Origin: Pseudomonadota bacterium
GTDB taxonomy: Bacteria; Pseudomonadota; Gammaproteobacteria; Burkholderiales; Sulfuriferulaceae
Direction: 5' to 3'
Assembly (NCBI GenBank): GCA_021786845.1
Contig: JAJYMO010000080.1
Location: forward strand, 1 to 46,169
DNA length: 46,169 nucleotides
Each line of letters starts with the position of its first letter. The stretch's first letter is position 1. Made by a program: the position numbers and the translations under genes. Shown piece by piece: positions 1 to 10,492 of this stretch. The notes beneath the pieces were generated by a model, which was not told the DNA's origin, searched no databases, and saw nothing but the letters and a program-made list of their open reading frames with translations.

Positions 1-42
1 GTCAAACACGGCTTCATGCCTGCTGCCACCGCCGCCGCTTAA
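1..42 (+). CDS. Possible 3' end of an unidentified gene (partial)
   Basis: Reading frame 1 is open from the window edge to a TAA at 40-42 and gives a 13-residue tail ending in alanines. The only support for a real gene is position: a bidirectional hairpin terminator lies about 100 bases downstream, and the next gene converges on it. Too short to identify. Confidence 0.2.
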   Translation, partial: VKHGFMPAATAAA

Positions 43-141
43 CCGCTCACATCGCTCGCCGTTCTCCGCTCAGGCTTGCGACATGCCAGAATTTGTTACG
101 TCCAGCGGGTGGTGTCTTTCACGCTAACACACCCTCCAAAT

Positions 142-169
142 AAAAAACGGGGCATGAGCCCCGTTTTTT
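142..169. terminator. Bidirectional rho-independent terminator
   Basis: A perfect 12-bp stem (AAAAAACGGGGC at 142-153 with GCCCCGTTTTTT at 158-169) has a 4-base ATGA loop. The outer A/T tracts give a U-run on both strands. It sits 21 bases past the stop codon of rhlE and would also stop a plus-strand transcript entering from the left. Confidence 0.88.
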
Positions 170-189
170 ATTTGCATCAAATTGCGACA

Positions 190-1929
190 TCAACCCCAGG
201 AACGGCCAGTTCGTGCATTACCCGTCCGGTTTCCGGTCGCTGGACGCGCAGTACGCTCATCTGAAGAACGTCGTGGAGCAACCTCCACATTACCATTCAC
301 CTCACGCTCATGCCCCGATGCACGGCCTTGACTTAAGCCCAATGATTGACCAGCAGAACGGTCCTGTCCCGCAGGGCGACCCTGGCCCCATGATTGACCA
401 CCTGAACGTTCCTGACCGGCAGGACGGCCTTGGCCCCAAGACTGCCCACCCGCCGTACGCTCTTGACCCGCAGGGCGACCTTGACCCCAAGACTGTCCAC
501 CTGCCGCACGCTCTTGACCGGCAGGCCGGCCCTGGCCCCAAGATTGCCCGCCTGAGCGTTCCTGCCCGGCAGGACGACCTTGACCCATCGTTTCGCCACC
601 AGCACGTTCTTGATTGCCACGATTATCGCCATATGAACGCGCTTCACGTGGGGCACCAAAATCTCCCCCGCTGCGTTGCTCGCGTTGCTGACCATAACCC
701 GAACGCGGCTGATCGTTGCGGCCATAACCACCACGGTGCTGACCACCTTCCGGGCGACCGCGTCCGCTTGGTGCACCACTACGCGGTTTAAATTTCGGCT
801 CCAAACCTTCAATCACTTGCACAGGAATATTTTGTCCCGTGAATCGCTCAATGCGTTTCAATTGTAAAGCATCACGGGGACTGGCCAATGACACGGCGAT
901 ACCATGAGCACCTGCACGGCCTGTGCGACCAATCCGGTGCACATAATCTTCAGGATTTTTTGGCAAATCATAGTTAATCACATGCGTAACACCTGGCACA
1001 TCCAGGCCGCGTGCAGCCACATCAGTGGCCACCAGCAAACGCAAATTGCCGTGCCGCATTTGGGTAATCGTGCGTGTGCGCGCACTTTGATGCATATCAC
1101 CGTGTAACGCAGCCACTTTATGCCCTGCTGCAGATAAATCATCGGCCAGGCTGTCTGCATCACGTTTCGTTGCTGTAAAAATAATCGCCTGATTGATATC
1201 AACATCATTAATCAAGTGTGTTAACACACGGTTTTTATGCATCAGGTCATCAACATAGTGCATATGCTGCGCAATGTTTTCGTGTTTCGCCTGCTGATGC
1301 GCAATTTCAATACGTTGCGGATTTTTAAGCAATTCAGTTGCCAAACGTGCAATATTGCCTTCAAACGTCGCCGAAAACATCACCGTCTGGCGTGTCGTTG
1401 GGGTGGCATTAGCAATCCGTTCCACATCCTCGAAGAAACCCATGTCCAACATGCGGTCAGCTTCGTCCAGCACCAACATTTCCAGACGAGAGAAATCAAT
1501 ACGACCACGATCCAAATGATCAATCAAACGACCTGGTGTGGCCACCAGAATGTCGTAAGGTTGCGACAGCATGCGATTTTGTACAGGGTAAGGCATACCA
1601 CCCAACACGCTCACCACTTTCACGCGATGCAAGCCACTGCTGTATTTTTCCGCCGCAGCAGTCACTTGCAATGCCAATTCGCGGGTGGGCGTCAACACCA
1701 GAACACGTGGTCCACGTGCTTGCATAGAACTGGGCGTACACAATTTTTCCAGAGCGGGCAGAATAAATGCCGCAGTTTTTCCGGTACCCGTTTGAGCTGA
1801 TGCGAGCACATCATGCCCTTTCAGTATCAACGGGATAGCAGACAATTGAATAGGTGTGGCTTCTGTATAACCCAAGTCGGCAACAGATTTAAGAATAGCG
1901 GGGTTTAAGCCCAAGCTTTCGAAAGACAT
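190..1929 (-). CDS. rhlE: DEAD-box ATP-dependent RNA helicase RhlE, with extended repeat tail
   Basis: ATP-dependent RNA helicase of the RhlE branch, expected to act in the cytoplasm on ribosome assembly and structured RNA. All family motifs are visible in order: the Q motif (GYTEATPIQ), Walker A (AQTGTGKT), PTRELALQ, TPGRLID, DEAD (VLDEADRMLDMGF), SAT (MFSATF), the motif V region ending ATDVAARGLD, and HRIGRTGRAG. The helicase core ends near residue 375. The remaining 200 residues are a Gly/Arg/Gln-rich disordered tail with five copies of a unit containing GQGRPAGQER (about residues 444-524). At 579 residues it is well over the roughly 450 of E. coli RhlE, because of this tail. A Shine-Dalgarno AAGGA lies just upstream of the ATG. 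The gene is monocistronic and followed by a strong terminator. Confidence 0.95.
   Translation of the reverse strand: MSFESLGLNPAILKSVADLGYTEATPIQLSAIPLILKGHDVLASAQTGTGKTAAFILPALEKLCTPSSMQARGPRVLVLTPTRELALQVTAAAEKYSSGLHRVKVVSVLGGMPYPVQNRMLSQPYDILVATPGRLIDHLDRGRIDFSRLEMLVLDEADRMLDMGFFEDVERIANATPTTRQTVMFSATFEGNIARLATELLKNPQRIEIAHQQAKHENIAQHMHYVDDLMHKNRVLTHLINDVDINQAIIFTATKRDADSLADDLSAAGHKVAALHGDMHQSARTRTITQMRHGNLRLLVATDVAARGLDVPGVTHVINYDLPKNPEDYVHRIGRTGRAGAHGIAVSLASPRDALQLKRIERFTGQNIPVQVIEGLEPKFKPRSGAPSGRGRPEGGQHRGGYGRNDQPRSGYGQQREQRSGGDFGAPREARSYGDNRGNQERAGGETMGQGRPAGQERSGGQSWGQGRPAGQERAAGGQSWGQGRPAGQERTAGGQSWGQGRPAGQERSGGQSWGQGRPAGQDRSAGQSLGLSQGRASGHEREVNGNVEVAPRRSSDERTARPATGNRTGNARTGRSWG
358..600 (-). 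repeat. In-frame tandem repeat encoding the RhlE C-terminal tail
   Basis: Five imperfect units of 45-51 bases, each coding a 15-17 residue segment with core GQGRPAGQ(E/D)R and usually GGQSWGQ. Units differ by one or two codons, and so in length, as expected from slippage. The high GC of the repeat is what makes long antisense frames appear here. Confidence 0.85.
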
Positions 1930-2256
1930 ACAATTTCCTTTTTTTTAAAAAACGCAAAGCAAAGCCGACCATAACAGGCTGTATAGTCACCTGAGTCGGC
2001 AAGAAACATCGTCGCCAACCAGGTTAAATTGCGTTTTCAAGAAAATTGCCGAAACGCGAAGGGTCAGGGATCGATGGTACATAACCCGGATATTTTTTCA
2101 CACTATGCACGCAGAATAATTCGCGGGCAACTTGGAATAAGGATTCATCCGGGATAAACAGTCACACTGTATCAATTTGCATACATGGTGACCGCATGAC
2201 ATTTGGTGTTGTCGCGTTTAGAAACACAACGCAATCGTCCAAACCGCCAAAATGTA
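1930..2256 (-). promoter_or_regulatory. Long structured 5' leader of rhlE
   Basis: If transcription starts from the promoter at 2263-2290, the rhlE mRNA carries a leader of about 325 nucleotides. A composite hairpin lies at 1964-2000 (GCCGAC/GTCGGC outer stem, CAGG/CCTG inner stem). Between it and the start codon is a U6 run followed by an A8 tract that runs into the AAGGA ribosome site, so the site could be partly covered by weak A-U pairing. Long leaders are known for cold-shock helicases such as E. coli deaD. Regulation here is inference. No gene is seen in 1930-2509. Confidence 0.45.
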
Positions 2257-2262
2257 GGACGT

Positions 2263-2290
2263 ATTATACGGTTATTTCAAAAAAACTCAA
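2263..2290 (-). promoter_or_regulatory. Sigma-70 type promoter for rhlE
   Basis: On the minus strand, -35 TTGAGT (complement of 2285-2290) and a perfect -10 TATAAT (complement of 2263-2268) are separated by 16 bases. The predicted start is near 2256. It is the only good promoter seen between rhlE and typA that points toward rhlE. Confidence 0.6.
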
Positions 2291-2372
2291 GTCAAATAAC
2301 ATGAAATTCAAATTATTTATTGACTATCTGCTGAATTTTGTCTGAGGTTTAATATTACTGACATGATTAACG

Positions 2373-2381
2373 TGCTAAAAT
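2373..2381 (+). promoter_or_regulatory. Extended -10 promoter candidate for typA
   Basis: TGCTAAAAT matches the extended -10 pattern (TG, one base, TATAAT-like hexamer). No convincing -35 is present at the right distance. It lies 129 bases before the typA start codon, in otherwise AT-rich noncoding DNA. Confidence 0.35.
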
Positions 2382-2509
2382 CCCACGTTTTTTGCAATCC
2401 AACATCAACCAGGCGCGTACCCGTTACATTGACCCGTTACGCGCAGCACTAAAAAATTGATTGCGGATACCATTTTGATATAACGCAGTATTTACTCACG
2501 GAATAAACC

Positions 2510-4315
2510 ATGTCTCGCCAACTCAGAAATATCGCCATCATTGCTCACGTTGACCACGGAAAAACCACCCTGGTTGATAAACTGTTACGACAATCAGGCA
2601 CCTTCGCCGCGCACCAGGCTGTCAGCGAACGTGTGATGGACAGCAATGATCTTGAAAAAGAACGCGGCATCACGATTACCGCAAAAAATACCGCTTTGCA
2701 ATACCGCGACCACCACATCAATGTCGTGGACACCCCAGGGCACGCCGATTTCGGTGGTGAAGTCGAGCGCGTGCTGTCCATGGTCGATGGCGTGCTGTTG
2801 CTGGTTGATGCCGTAGAAGGCCCCATGCCACAGACCCGCTTCGTCACCCGCAAAGCACTGGCACTTGGCCTGAAACCCATTGTCGTCATCAATAAAGTTG
2901 ACCGTCCGGGTGCCCGTCCAGACTTTGTCATCAATGCCACGTTCGATTTGTTTGACAAACTCGGCGCCACCGAAGAACAGCTTGATTTTCCGGTGGTTTA
3001 TGCCTCAGCACTGAATGGCTTTGCCAAGCTTGATCTCGCCGACACCAGCGACGATATGACCCCTCTGTTTGAAACCATCCTCAAACACGTCCCCGCCCCA
3101 CAAGGCGATCCCGACGCGCCGCTGCAATTACAAATTTCTGCGCTGGATTATTCCAGCTTTGTGGGCCGGATTGGTGTGGGCCGCATCACAAATGGTCGCA
3201 TCAAGTCCGGTCAGGCAGTGGGTGTGGCTGCAGGACTGGATGCCCCCGTTAAAGCGGGCCGGATCAACCAAATATTAGGCTTCAGGGGCCTCAACCGTGT
3301 GCTGCTCGACGAAGCGGAGGCGGGCGACATTGTGCTGATTAACGGTATCGAAGAAATCGGTATTGGCGTGACCATCTGCGACAAAGAAAACCCCCACCCG
3401 TTGCCCATGCTGAAAGTGGACGAACCCACTTTAACCATGAACTTTCAGGTCAATGACTCGCCTCTGGCTGGCACAGAGGGAAAATTTGTAACCAGCCGCC
3501 AGATACGTGATCGCCTTAACAAAGAACTGCTGACCAACGTGGCATTACGTGTCGAAGACACTGAAGACGCCGACACCTTTTTGGTCTCCGGGCGTGGTGA
3601 ACTTCACCTCACTATCCTGCTGGAAAACATGCGTCGGGAAGGCTTTGAAATTGCCGTGTCCAAACCGCGTGTCGTGATCAAGGAAATCAACGGCGAAAAA
3701 CAGGAACCCTATGAAGCGCTCACCGTTGACGTAGAAGAAACCAATCAAGGCAGCGTCATGGAGGAATTAGGCCGCCGTCGCGGCGACTTGCAGGACATGC
3801 AATCGGATGGACGTGGTCGTGTGCGTTTGGAATACCGCATCCCTGCACGCGGCTTAATCGGATTTCAGTCCGAATTTATGACCATGACCAAAGGGACGGG
3901 CATCATGGCGCACGTGTTTGACGAATATGGTCCCATGAAAGCCGACATGCCCAGCCGCAGGAATGGTGTGCTGATCTCCCAGGAACAGGGTGAAGCCGTG
4001 GCTTACGCATTGTGGAAACTGGAGGACCGTGGCCGCATGTTCGTCACCCCTGGCGACAAATTGTACGAAGGCATGATCATCGGCGTGCACAGCCGGGACA
4101 ATGACTTGGTGGTCAACCCTGTTAAAGGCAAACAATTGACCAACGTTCGCGCCTCAGGTACCGACGAGGCCGTGCGCCTTACGCCTTCCGTGAAACTCAC
4201 GCTGGAATCAGCGGTAGAATTTATTGAAGATGATGAATTGGTGGAGATTACCCCTCAATCCATTCGTTTGCGCAAGCGTTATCTGACGGAGAATGAACGC
4301 AAACGCAACCGTTGA
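2510..4315 (+). CDS. typA: Ribosome-associated translational GTPase TypA/BipA
   Basis: Translational GTPase of the EF-G/LepA superfamily that binds the ribosome and helps large-subunit assembly and stress adaptation. The N-terminal G domain shows G1 (AHVDHGKTT), G2 (GITITAKNT), G3 ([11 protein letters not shown]) and G4 (NKVDRP). It is followed by the beta-barrel and two EF-G-like domains, and a conserved C-terminal segment around [18 protein letters not shown]. The 601 residues fit the family (about 605). The start ATG follows a modest GGAA ribosome site. It is transcribed away from rhlE and appears to stand alone; the 133 bases to ndk contain no clear terminator. Confidence 0.97.
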   Translation: MSRQLRNIAIIAHVDHGKTTLVDKLLRQSGTFAAHQAVSERVMDSNDLEKERGITITAKNTALQYRDHHINVVDTPGHADFGGEVERVLSMVDGVLLLVDAVEGPMPQTRFVTRKALALGLKPIVVINKVDRPGARPDFVINATFDLFDKLGATEEQLDFPVVYASALNGFAKLDLADTSDDMTPLFETILKHVPAPQGDPDAPLQLQISALDYSSFVGRIGVGRITNGRIKSGQAVGVAAGLDAPVKAGRINQILGFRGLNRVLLDEAEAGDIVLINGIEEIGIGVTICDKENPHPLPMLKVDEPTLTMNFQVNDSPLAGTEGKFVTSRQIRDRLNKELLTNVALRVEDTEDADTFLVSGRGELHLTILLENMRREGFEIAVSKPRVVIKEINGEKQEPYEALTVDVEETNQGSVMEELGRRRGDLQDMQSDGRGRVRLEYRIPARGLIGFQSEFMTMTKGTGIMAHVFDEYGPMKADMPSRRNGVLISQEQGEAVAYALWKLEDRGRMFVTPGDKLYEGMIIGVHSRDNDLVVNPVKGKQLTNVRASGTDEAVRLTPSVKLTLESAVEFIEDDELVEITPQSIRLRKRYLTENERKRNR

Positions 4316-4448
4316 TTTACAGACATTTATTTTGCGGTCAATTCGTGTTATTTTATTGAGAGAATGAATCAGGCAGGCGTTGCACGATGCCCAAAGCATA
4401 ATATCGTGTAACGGCCTCTAAAACCAGATTTTTAAATGGAGCATAAGC

Positions 4449-4874
4449 ATGACTGTTGAACACACCCTATCGATTATTAAACCTGACGCGGTCGCAAAAA
4501 ACGTAATCGGTAAAATTTACCAACGCTTTGAAGATGCCGGATTGCGTGTGATCGCTGCTCGCATGATGCACCTTTCACGTAAAGAAGCTGAAGGTTTTTA
4601 TGCCGTGCACAGCGCTCGTCCTTTCTTTAAGGATCTGGTTGATTTTATGATTTCCGGCCCAGTGATGGTGCAAGCATTATGTGGGGACAATGCCGTGCAA
4701 GTTCATCGCGACTTGATGGGTGCCACAGATCCGAAAAAAGCTGCAGCGGGTACCATCCGTGCAGATTTTGCGGACAGCATTGATGCCAATGCGGTACATG
4801 GATCAGATTCGCAGGAAAATGCTGCAATTGAAATTGCTTATTTTTTCCCGGCGTTAAATGTCTATCCCCGTTAA
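4449..4874 (+). CDS. ndk: Nucleoside diphosphate kinase
   Basis: Transfers the gamma phosphate of ATP to NDPs through a phospho-histidine intermediate. The active-site histidine is H117 in the signature NAVHGSDS, and the N-terminal [10 protein letters not shown] is typical. At 141 residues the protein is of standard length. A GGAG ribosome site (ATGGAGCATAAGC before the ATG) fixes the start. It begins the classic proteobacterial run ndk-rlmN-pilF-rodZ-ispG-hisS, with only 21 bases to rlmN. Confidence 0.97.
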   Translation: MTVEHTLSIIKPDAVAKNVIGKIYQRFEDAGLRVIAARMMHLSRKEAEGFYAVHSARPFFKDLVDFMISGPVMVQALCGDNAVQVHRDLMGATDPKKAAAGTIRADFADSIDANAVHGSDSQENAAIEIAYFFPALNVYPR

Positions 4875-4895
4875 ATCGAAGTCCCGCGCACAGAC

Positions 4896-5978
4896 ATGAC
4901 CATGCACAACCTACTTGATTATGACTTGAAAGGGCTGACTGATTATTTCGCTCAACTCGGCGAAAAGCCCTTTCGTGCCAAACAAGTAGCGCGGTGGATT
5001 CACCATTTTGGCGCCTCTGATTTTGCTGAAATGAGTGACCTCGCAAAATCTTTGCGTGAAAAACTGACGCACGAGGCAATCATCATTCCGCCAACATTGT
5101 TGACCGAACAATCCGCCAACGATGGCACCCGAAAATGGCTGCTTGATGCAGGGAGCAAAAACGGTGTCGAAACGGTCTACATCCCTGAAGACAAACGCGG
5201 TACGCTGTGCATTTCATCGCAAGTTGGTTGCGCCCTCGCCTGCACGTTTTGTTCAACAGGTCGTCAGGGGTTTAACCGCAACTTAACGACGGCCGAAATC
5301 ATCGGGCAGTTATGGTGGGCGAATCGTGCCCTGGGACAAAAGCCCAATGCAGACCGGCTGATTACCAATGTGGTGATGATGGGTATGGGTGAACCACTGG
5401 CCAATTATGCCAATGTGGTGACTGCACTGCATTTAATGTTAGACGACCATGCTTATGGGCTTTCGCGTCGACGTGTTACCGTCAGCACTTCCGGCATGGT
5501 TCCCGCGATTGACCAGTTACGGGAAGATTGCCCCGTGGCTTTGGCCATTTCACTGCACGCACCCAATGACACACTGCGCGACGAACTGGTGCCCATCAAT
5601 AAAAAGTACCCGCTCAACGTGTTGATGGCAGCTTGCCAGCGCTATCTTGAGAAAGCGCCTCGCGACTTTATTACCTTTGAATACATTATGCTTTCTGGCG
5701 TGAATGACCGGCCAGAACACGCCCAGCAGCTGATTGACCTGGTACGCGATGTACCCTGTAAGTTTAACTTGATCCCCTTTAATCCATTCCAAAATTCAGG
5801 GTATCAACGCTCCAGCTCCGAAGCCATCCATCGATTCCGAAGCACGCTTATGGCGGCGGGACATGTGGTCACCACCCGAAAAACAAGAGGGGATGACATC
5901 GATGCGGCATGCGGGCAATTGGCTGGCCGTGTACAGGACAAAACTCGTCGCACCACTCACCGTATGGAGCTTGCATGA
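4896..5978 (+). CDS. rlmN: Dual-specificity 23S rRNA/tRNA adenine C2-methyltransferase RlmN
   Basis: Radical SAM enzyme that methylates A2503 of 23S rRNA and A37 of some tRNAs. The iron-sulfur cluster motif CX3CX2C is seen at C112, C116 and C119, and the C-terminal catalytic cysteine is near residue 339 ([11 protein letters not shown]). Its length of 360 residues is normal. Two in-frame ATGs lie two codons apart at the start (4896 and 4902), with no strong ribosome site, so the exact start is uncertain by two residues. The stop codon overlaps the next start in an ATGA, indicating coupling to the pilF-like gene. Confidence 0.96.
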   Translation: MTMHNLLDYDLKGLTDYFAQLGEKPFRAKQVARWIHHFGASDFAEMSDLAKSLREKLTHEAIIIPPTLLTEQSANDGTRKWLLDAGSKNGVETVYIPEDKRGTLCISSQVGCALACTFCSTGRQGFNRNLTTAEIIGQLWWANRALGQKPNADRLITNVVMMGMGEPLANYANVVTALHLMLDDHAYGLSRRRVTVSTSGMVPAIDQLREDCPVALAISLHAPNDTLRDELVPINKKYPLNVLMAACQRYLEKAPRDFITFEYIMLSGVNDRPEHAQQLIDLVRDVPCKFNLIPFNPFQNSGYQRSSSEAIHRFRSTLMAAGHVVTTRKTRGDDIDAACGQLAGRVQDKTRRTTHRMELA

Positions 5979-6772
5979 TGAAATGGTCAACCTTTGCATT
6001 CCTTGCCTGTCTGCTTTTTGGCGGCCTGAGCGACGCGCTCATTGCACAGGCCGCTTCTGGTCAGTTTACCCAAGTCTCCACAACAGACACGGGAACGGAA
6101 AGCACCGCGCAGACACGGGCACGTATCCATACAGAACTGGGTGCAGGCTATTACAGCCGCGGCCAATACAAAGTTGCGCTGGATGAATTGCAACAGGCTC
6201 TGAATGCCGATTCCAGTGATGCCCAGACCTATGGCATATTGGGTTTGGTTTATATGGCACTCCATGAAGACCAACCCGCAGAAAAAAATTTCCGGCGCGC
6301 GCTGGATCTGTCACCCAATCAACCTGAAATTCACAACAACTACGGCTGGTACTTGTGCAGCCGTCATCAATACGATGAAGCCATCAAACAATTCAACCTC
6401 GCCATCGCCAATCCCTTATACAGCTCCCCGCAAAGTGCGCTCACCAATGCGGGCTTGTGTTCAGTTCAGGCCGGACAAATCAAACAGGGACAAGCTTATC
6501 TGGAAAAATCACTCAGTCTTAACAGTGATCAGCCTCCAGCCCAAACCGAATTAGCGCAGCTGTACTACCAGGATGGGCGTTATACCGAAGCGAGCTCACT
6601 CATCAGCACGCTGATTGACAAGCAGGCTGATGCAAAACTTCTGTGGTTGGGATTGCGCATTGCGCGAAAAACAAACGATCACAATGCTGAATCTTCTGAT
6701 GACTTGCTGTTACGCAATCAATTTCCCAATGCACCAGAGACAAAATTACTTTTGCAAGGGAAGTATGACTGA
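5975..6772 (+). CDS. pilF: Type IV pilus biogenesis TPR protein PilF/PilW
   Basis: Tetratricopeptide-repeat protein expected to assist assembly or outer-membrane insertion of the PilQ secretin. The start is taken at the ATG at 5975, which overlaps the rlmN stop and follows a GGAG at 5965-5968; the next codon is also ATG. Residues 1-30 form a signal peptide with a short hydrophobic core. A cysteine follows FLA, but the lipobox is poor, so cleavage by signal peptidase I near AQAA is also possible. TPR units cover about residues 45-250 ([15 protein letters not shown]-type helices). The position between rlmN and rodZ is the classic pilF locus. The stop overlaps rodZ by one base. Confidence 0.88.
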   Translation: MMKWSTFAFLACLLFGGLSDALIAQAASGQFTQVSTTDTGTESTAQTRARIHTELGAGYYSRGQYKVALDELQQALNADSSDAQTYGILGLVYMALHEDQPAEKNFRRALDLSPNQPEIHNNYGWYLCSRHQYDEAIKQFNLAIANPLYSSPQSALTNAGLCSVQAGQIKQGQAYLEKSLSLNSDQPPAQTELAQLYYQDGRYTEASSLISTLIDKQADAKLLWLGLRIARKTNDHNAESSDDLLLRNQFPNAPETKLLLQGKYD

Positions 6773-7824
6773 TGGACGAAATAGCGCCTCCACAAGCAGA
6801 CCACTCTATCGGATCTCGCCTCAGCCAAGCCAGAATACAAGCCGGCCTGAGCATCGGCGACATGTCTGAACGCATCAAATTCAGCGTTCACCAAATTGAA
6901 GCGCTGGAAAACAATGAATTTGAGCAGCTTGGTCTGAGCTTTAGCCGTGGTTTTTTACGCAGTTATGCGCGCGCGCTCGATCTTGACGCCAATACGCTTA
7001 TTGGTGATTTACCGAACACAAATATTTCACAACCATCCAAATTAAACATTCATAACGAACAGATTGCGCTGAATCAACGCAACTCGCTCTGGAAAATGAT
7101 TGCAGGGATGATCATCTTATTGATGATACTCATCGCGCCCTGGTTTGTTTATCGCTGGCTGTCACAAAGCGACGCCATGCCCGCCACCGGCCCAAAGCCA
7201 ATACCTGCTACCGGCGTGCCTGCTCGACTTGCAACCCCGGTTCCCCAACCAAAAGCTGTCAGCGCAACGAATTCACATCCCGACAGCATTTCAGTGCCCC
7301 CTCCAATCACCGCCCCTTTGAATGTTAAAGCGGAGCCCAATGTGAATGCCAACACAGCGACGACAAGCGCTGAATCAAACACCGCTACGCCAAACACCAC
7401 AACATCAATGGCTAACATTCCAAAATCCGCAATGCCGAATTTATCCGGTCCAAACCCCATTATCACCACGCAAGCAGCACCAAATTCTGCAGCGCTGGGG
7501 GCCACAACGCCTACCCTGCCGTTGCCTGCGTCACCCAATACAGGCAACACCACATCCTCGGCCACTACGGTACAACCCATACAAAACTTACAGTTACAAT
7601 TTAACGGCGATGCCTGGGTAAGAATTCGTGATGGCCAACACCACATGCTCACGTCCCACCTGTATCAAGCCGGTCAACATGTCACATTTTCTGCCCCGGC
7701 CCCCTTGTCGTTAGTGATCGGAAACGCCGCACAGGTTTCCCTCACCGATAACGGCCAAGTCATTAATTTATTGACTTACACAAAAAACAAAGTTGCCATC
7801 CTGACATTAGGCACCGCAAAATAA
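6772..7824 (+). CDS. rodZ: Cytoskeletal protein RodZ
   Basis: Bitopic inner-membrane protein that links MreB filaments to the cell-wall elongation machinery. The domain order is clear: a cytoplasmic helix-turn-helix of the RodZ type (about residues 12-80, SRLSQARIQAGLSIGDMSE), one transmembrane helix (about 108-130), a Pro/Thr/Ala/Asn-rich periplasmic linker (about 140-265), and the C-terminal DUF4115 domain with WVRIRDGQ (about 268-345). Its 350 residues are typical. The TGATG overlap with pilF implies translational coupling. The 101 bases to ispG hold no obvious terminator. Confidence 0.95.
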   Translation: MDEIAPPQADHSIGSRLSQARIQAGLSIGDMSERIKFSVHQIEALENNEFEQLGLSFSRGFLRSYARALDLDANTLIGDLPNTNISQPSKLNIHNEQIALNQRNSLWKMIAGMIILLMILIAPWFVYRWLSQSDAMPATGPKPIPATGVPARLATPVPQPKAVSATNSHPDSISVPPPITAPLNVKAEPNVNANTATTSAESNTATPNTTTSMANIPKSAMPNLSGPNPIITTQAAPNSAALGATTPTLPLPASPNTGNTTSSATTVQPIQNLQLQFNGDAWVRIRDGQHHMLTSHLYQAGQHVTFSAPAPLSLVIGNAAQVSLTDNGQVINLLTYTKNKVAILTLGTAK

Positions 7825-7925
7825 CAGACCACGCAACCATCATACGAATTGATGCCAAAATAAACCCTGTGTCGTACACATTGATTTAAAAAATCCAACA
7901 CGCTAAAACCTATTAGACCAAATAA

Positions 7926-9227
7926 ATGTTCAACATACCCATTACCCGTCATTTTACCCAAACCGTCATGGTAGGACACATCGCCGTAGGCGGAAATGCG
8001 CCCGTTGTCGTGCAATCCATGACCAATACCGATACGGCTGACATCAGCAGCACCACCGAACAAATTTATGACTTATGGCGCGCCGGCTCAGAATTGGTGC
8101 GGCTCACCGTCAACACCCTCGAAGCAGCCGAAGCGGTGCCTCATATTCGTGACGCACTGAATAAACGGGGTTGCAATGTACCTTTAATCGGGGATTTTCA
8201 TTTTAATGGCCACAAATTACTGTCCAGTGTCCCTGCCTGCGCTGAAGCCCTTGCAAAATACCGGATCAATCCGGGTAACATTGGTCGCGCCAGTAAACGT
8301 GATGAGCAATTCGCCACCCTGATTGAAATAGCTTGTCGCTATCAAAAACCCATACGTATCGGGGTAAACTGGGGCAGCCTGGATCAGGAACACCTCGCTC
8401 GCATGATGGATGAAAATTCCCGCATGACAACACCGCGTGAAACAGAATGGGTGATGCGTGAAGCGCTGATCACTTCCGCACTGGAATCTGCCGAAAAAGC
8501 GGAACAACTGGGTTTGTCTCGCGACAAGATTATTTTGTCCTGCAAACTGTCCGGCGTACAGGATTTAATCAGTACCTATCAGGAATTGGCATCACGTTGC
8601 CATTACCCTTTGCACCTCGGCCTCACGGAAGCCGGCATGGGTTCCAAAGGCATTGTCGCTTCCACCGCTGCATTGGCCATTTTATTGCAACAAGGTATCG
8701 GTGACACCCTCCGCATTTCGCTTACGCCTGAACCGGGTGGAGACCGTAGCCGGGAAGTGATTGTCGCACAGGAAATATTACAAACCATGGGCATACGTTC
8801 GTTTACGCCCATGGTGATCGCTTGTCCAGGTTGTGGCCGTACCACCAGCACTGTGTTTCAACATCTGGCGCAAGACATTCAAAGTTATCTGCGTGAACAA
8901 ATGCCGCATTGGCGCAAGTGCTATCCCGGGGTTGAAACCATGCGCGTCGCGGTAATGGGCTGCGTGGTCAATGGCCCCGGAGAATCCCGCCATGCCAACA
9001 TTGGCATCAGTTTACCCGGTACAGGTGAAGTGCCTGTCGCGCCTGTTTATGTTGATGGTGTTAAAACGGTGACGCTGAAAGGCGAGCGCATCGCAGAAGA
9101 ATTTCAGTGCATCGTGGACGATTATGTCAGCACCCATTACACCACGACGACATCCCTGCTCAATGGATCGCAGCACCCTGTTATTCCCTTGCATCCGGTT
9201 ACCCAAACAAAACCCAGACAAACATGA
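7926..9227 (+). CDS. ispG: 4-hydroxy-3-methylbut-2-en-1-yl diphosphate synthase IspG (GcpE)
   Basis: Iron-sulfur enzyme of the MEP isoprenoid pathway that converts MEcPP to HMBPP. The TIM-barrel part opens with [13 protein letters not shown]. The C-terminal part has the cluster cysteines in CPGCGRT and GCVVNGPGE. At 433 residues it is slightly longer than E. coli IspG (372), as is common in betaproteobacteria. The ribosome site before the chosen ATG is weak. The stop codon overlaps the hisS start in ATGA. Confidence 0.95.
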   Translation: MFNIPITRHFTQTVMVGHIAVGGNAPVVVQSMTNTDTADISSTTEQIYDLWRAGSELVRLTVNTLEAAEAVPHIRDALNKRGCNVPLIGDFHFNGHKLLSSVPACAEALAKYRINPGNIGRASKRDEQFATLIEIACRYQKPIRIGVNWGSLDQEHLARMMDENSRMTTPRETEWVMREALITSALESAEKAEQLGLSRDKIILSCKLSGVQDLISTYQELASRCHYPLHLGLTEAGMGSKGIVASTAALAILLQQGIGDTLRISLTPEPGGDRSREVIVAQEILQTMGIRSFTPMVIACPGCGRTTSTVFQHLAQDIQSYLREQMPHWRKCYPGVETMRVAVMGCVVNGPGESRHANIGISLPGTGEVPVAPVYVDGVKTVTLKGERIAEEFQCIVDDYVSTHYTTTTSLLNGSQHPVIPLHPVTQTKPRQT

Positions 9228-10492
9228 GTACCCTTATTCAGGCAATACGCGGGATGAACGACATCCTGCCCGAAGACACACCACGCTGGCAACAACTTGA
9301 AGCCACCCTGCGTGATTGGTTAATGGCTTACGGTTATCAAGAAATCCGCACGCCCATTATCGAGCAAGCCAGCCTGTTTTCACGGGCCATCGGTGAAGTG
9401 ACCGACATTGTCGAAAAAGAAATGTATGCGTTTACCGATGCGTTGAATGGCGAACAGCTGGCTTTGCGCCCGGAAGGTACCGCCGCGTGCGTCCGCGCTG
9501 TGGTACAGCACAATCTGTTGTACCAAAGTGCACGCAGGCTGTGGTACGCCGGACCGATGTTTCGCCACGAGCGCCCACAAAAGGGTCGTTACCGGCAATT
9601 TCACCAGGTCGGTATCGAATCATTGGGCTATGCCGAACCCGAAATGGACGCTGAACACATCGTGATGACCGCAGACTTGTGGCAGCGTTTAGGTTTATCC
9701 GGAATTGCCCTGGAGCTCAACACGCTGGGGGATAGCGAGGCGCGTGCGCGCCACCGTATTAAATTAATTGCCCACCTCGAATCCCATGTTGACCAACTGG
9801 ATGAAGAAGCACACCGCCGGTTACACAGTAACCCACTGCGTATTCTCGACAGCAAAAACCCTGCTTTACAAGCCATCATTGAAGCTGCGCCCAAACTATA
9901 TAATGAACTCGATGACCGCGCCCTGCAGCATTTTGATACCGTACAACGTATCCTGAAAGCGCATCACATTGATTTTCGTGTCAACCCACGTTTGGTCCGC
10001 GGCCTGGATTATTACAATTACACGGTATTTGAGTGGGTCAGCAATCAACTGGGCGCACAGGGTACGATTTGTGCTGGAGGTCGCTATGATGCGCTCATTG
10101 AGCAAATTGGCGGCAAGCCGGCGCCAGCCTGCGGCTACGCTATTGGCATCGAACGGCTCCTTTCGCTACTGGAGTCTGGCGGCCATCCCGTTGCCAATGC
10201 CAGCATTGATGTGTACATTGTGCACCAGGGCAGCGAAGCTGAAACCTTTGCATGGCGTGTAGCACAACGCTTTCGTCAGGCAGGACTCAGCGTCATTCAG
10301 CACTGCGGCGCAAACAATTTTAAATCGCAAATGAAAAAAGCTGACGCCAGCGGTGCCCGATTTGCTTGTATCATCGGTGACCAGGAAGCAGCAATCCAGC
10401 AGATTACGCTCAAAGCACTTCGTACCACTGCGGCACAAATCCTGTGTCAACCCGAACAGGCTGTCACACTCATTATCAGTAAGGGCTTGTAA
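9224..10492 (+). CDS. hisS: Histidyl-tRNA synthetase
   Basis: Class II aminoacyl-tRNA synthetase that charges tRNA-His. The start is set at the ATG at 9224, giving [16 protein letters not shown], the standard family N-terminus; the frame is open further upstream inside ispG, but that extension has no homology. Visible motifs are motif 2 ([16 protein letters not shown]), the histidine-binding [13 protein letters not shown], and motif 3 ([10 protein letters not shown]). The anticodon-binding domain occupies about the last 90 residues. The length of 422 is normal. It starts by ATGA overlap with ispG and ends immediately before the next gene. Confidence 0.97.
   Translation: MSTLIQAIRGMNDILPEDTPRWQQLEATLRDWLMAYGYQEIRTPIIEQASLFSRAIGEVTDIVEKEMYAFTDALNGEQLALRPEGTAACVRAVVQHNLLYQSARRLWYAGPMFRHERPQKGRYRQFHQVGIESLGYAEPEMDAEHIVMTADLWQRLGLSGIALELNTLGDSEARARHRIKLIAHLESHVDQLDEEAHRRLHSNPLRILDSKNPALQAIIEAAPKLYNELDDRALQHFDTVQRILKAHHIDFRVNPRLVRGLDYYNYTVFEWVSNQLGAQGTICAGGRYDALIEQIGGKPAPACGYAIGIERLLSLLESGGHPVANASIDVYIVHQGSEAETFAWRVAQRFRQAGLSVIQHCGANNFKSQMKKADASGARFACIIGDQEAAIQQITLKALRTTAAQILCQPEQAVTLIISKGL

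Noticed and set aside
213-791. 192-codon plus-strand frame opposite the rhlE tail
   Set aside because: It mirrors the GC-rich tandem repeat of RhlE; no ribosome site or recognisable protein, and other antisense frames occur in the same place.
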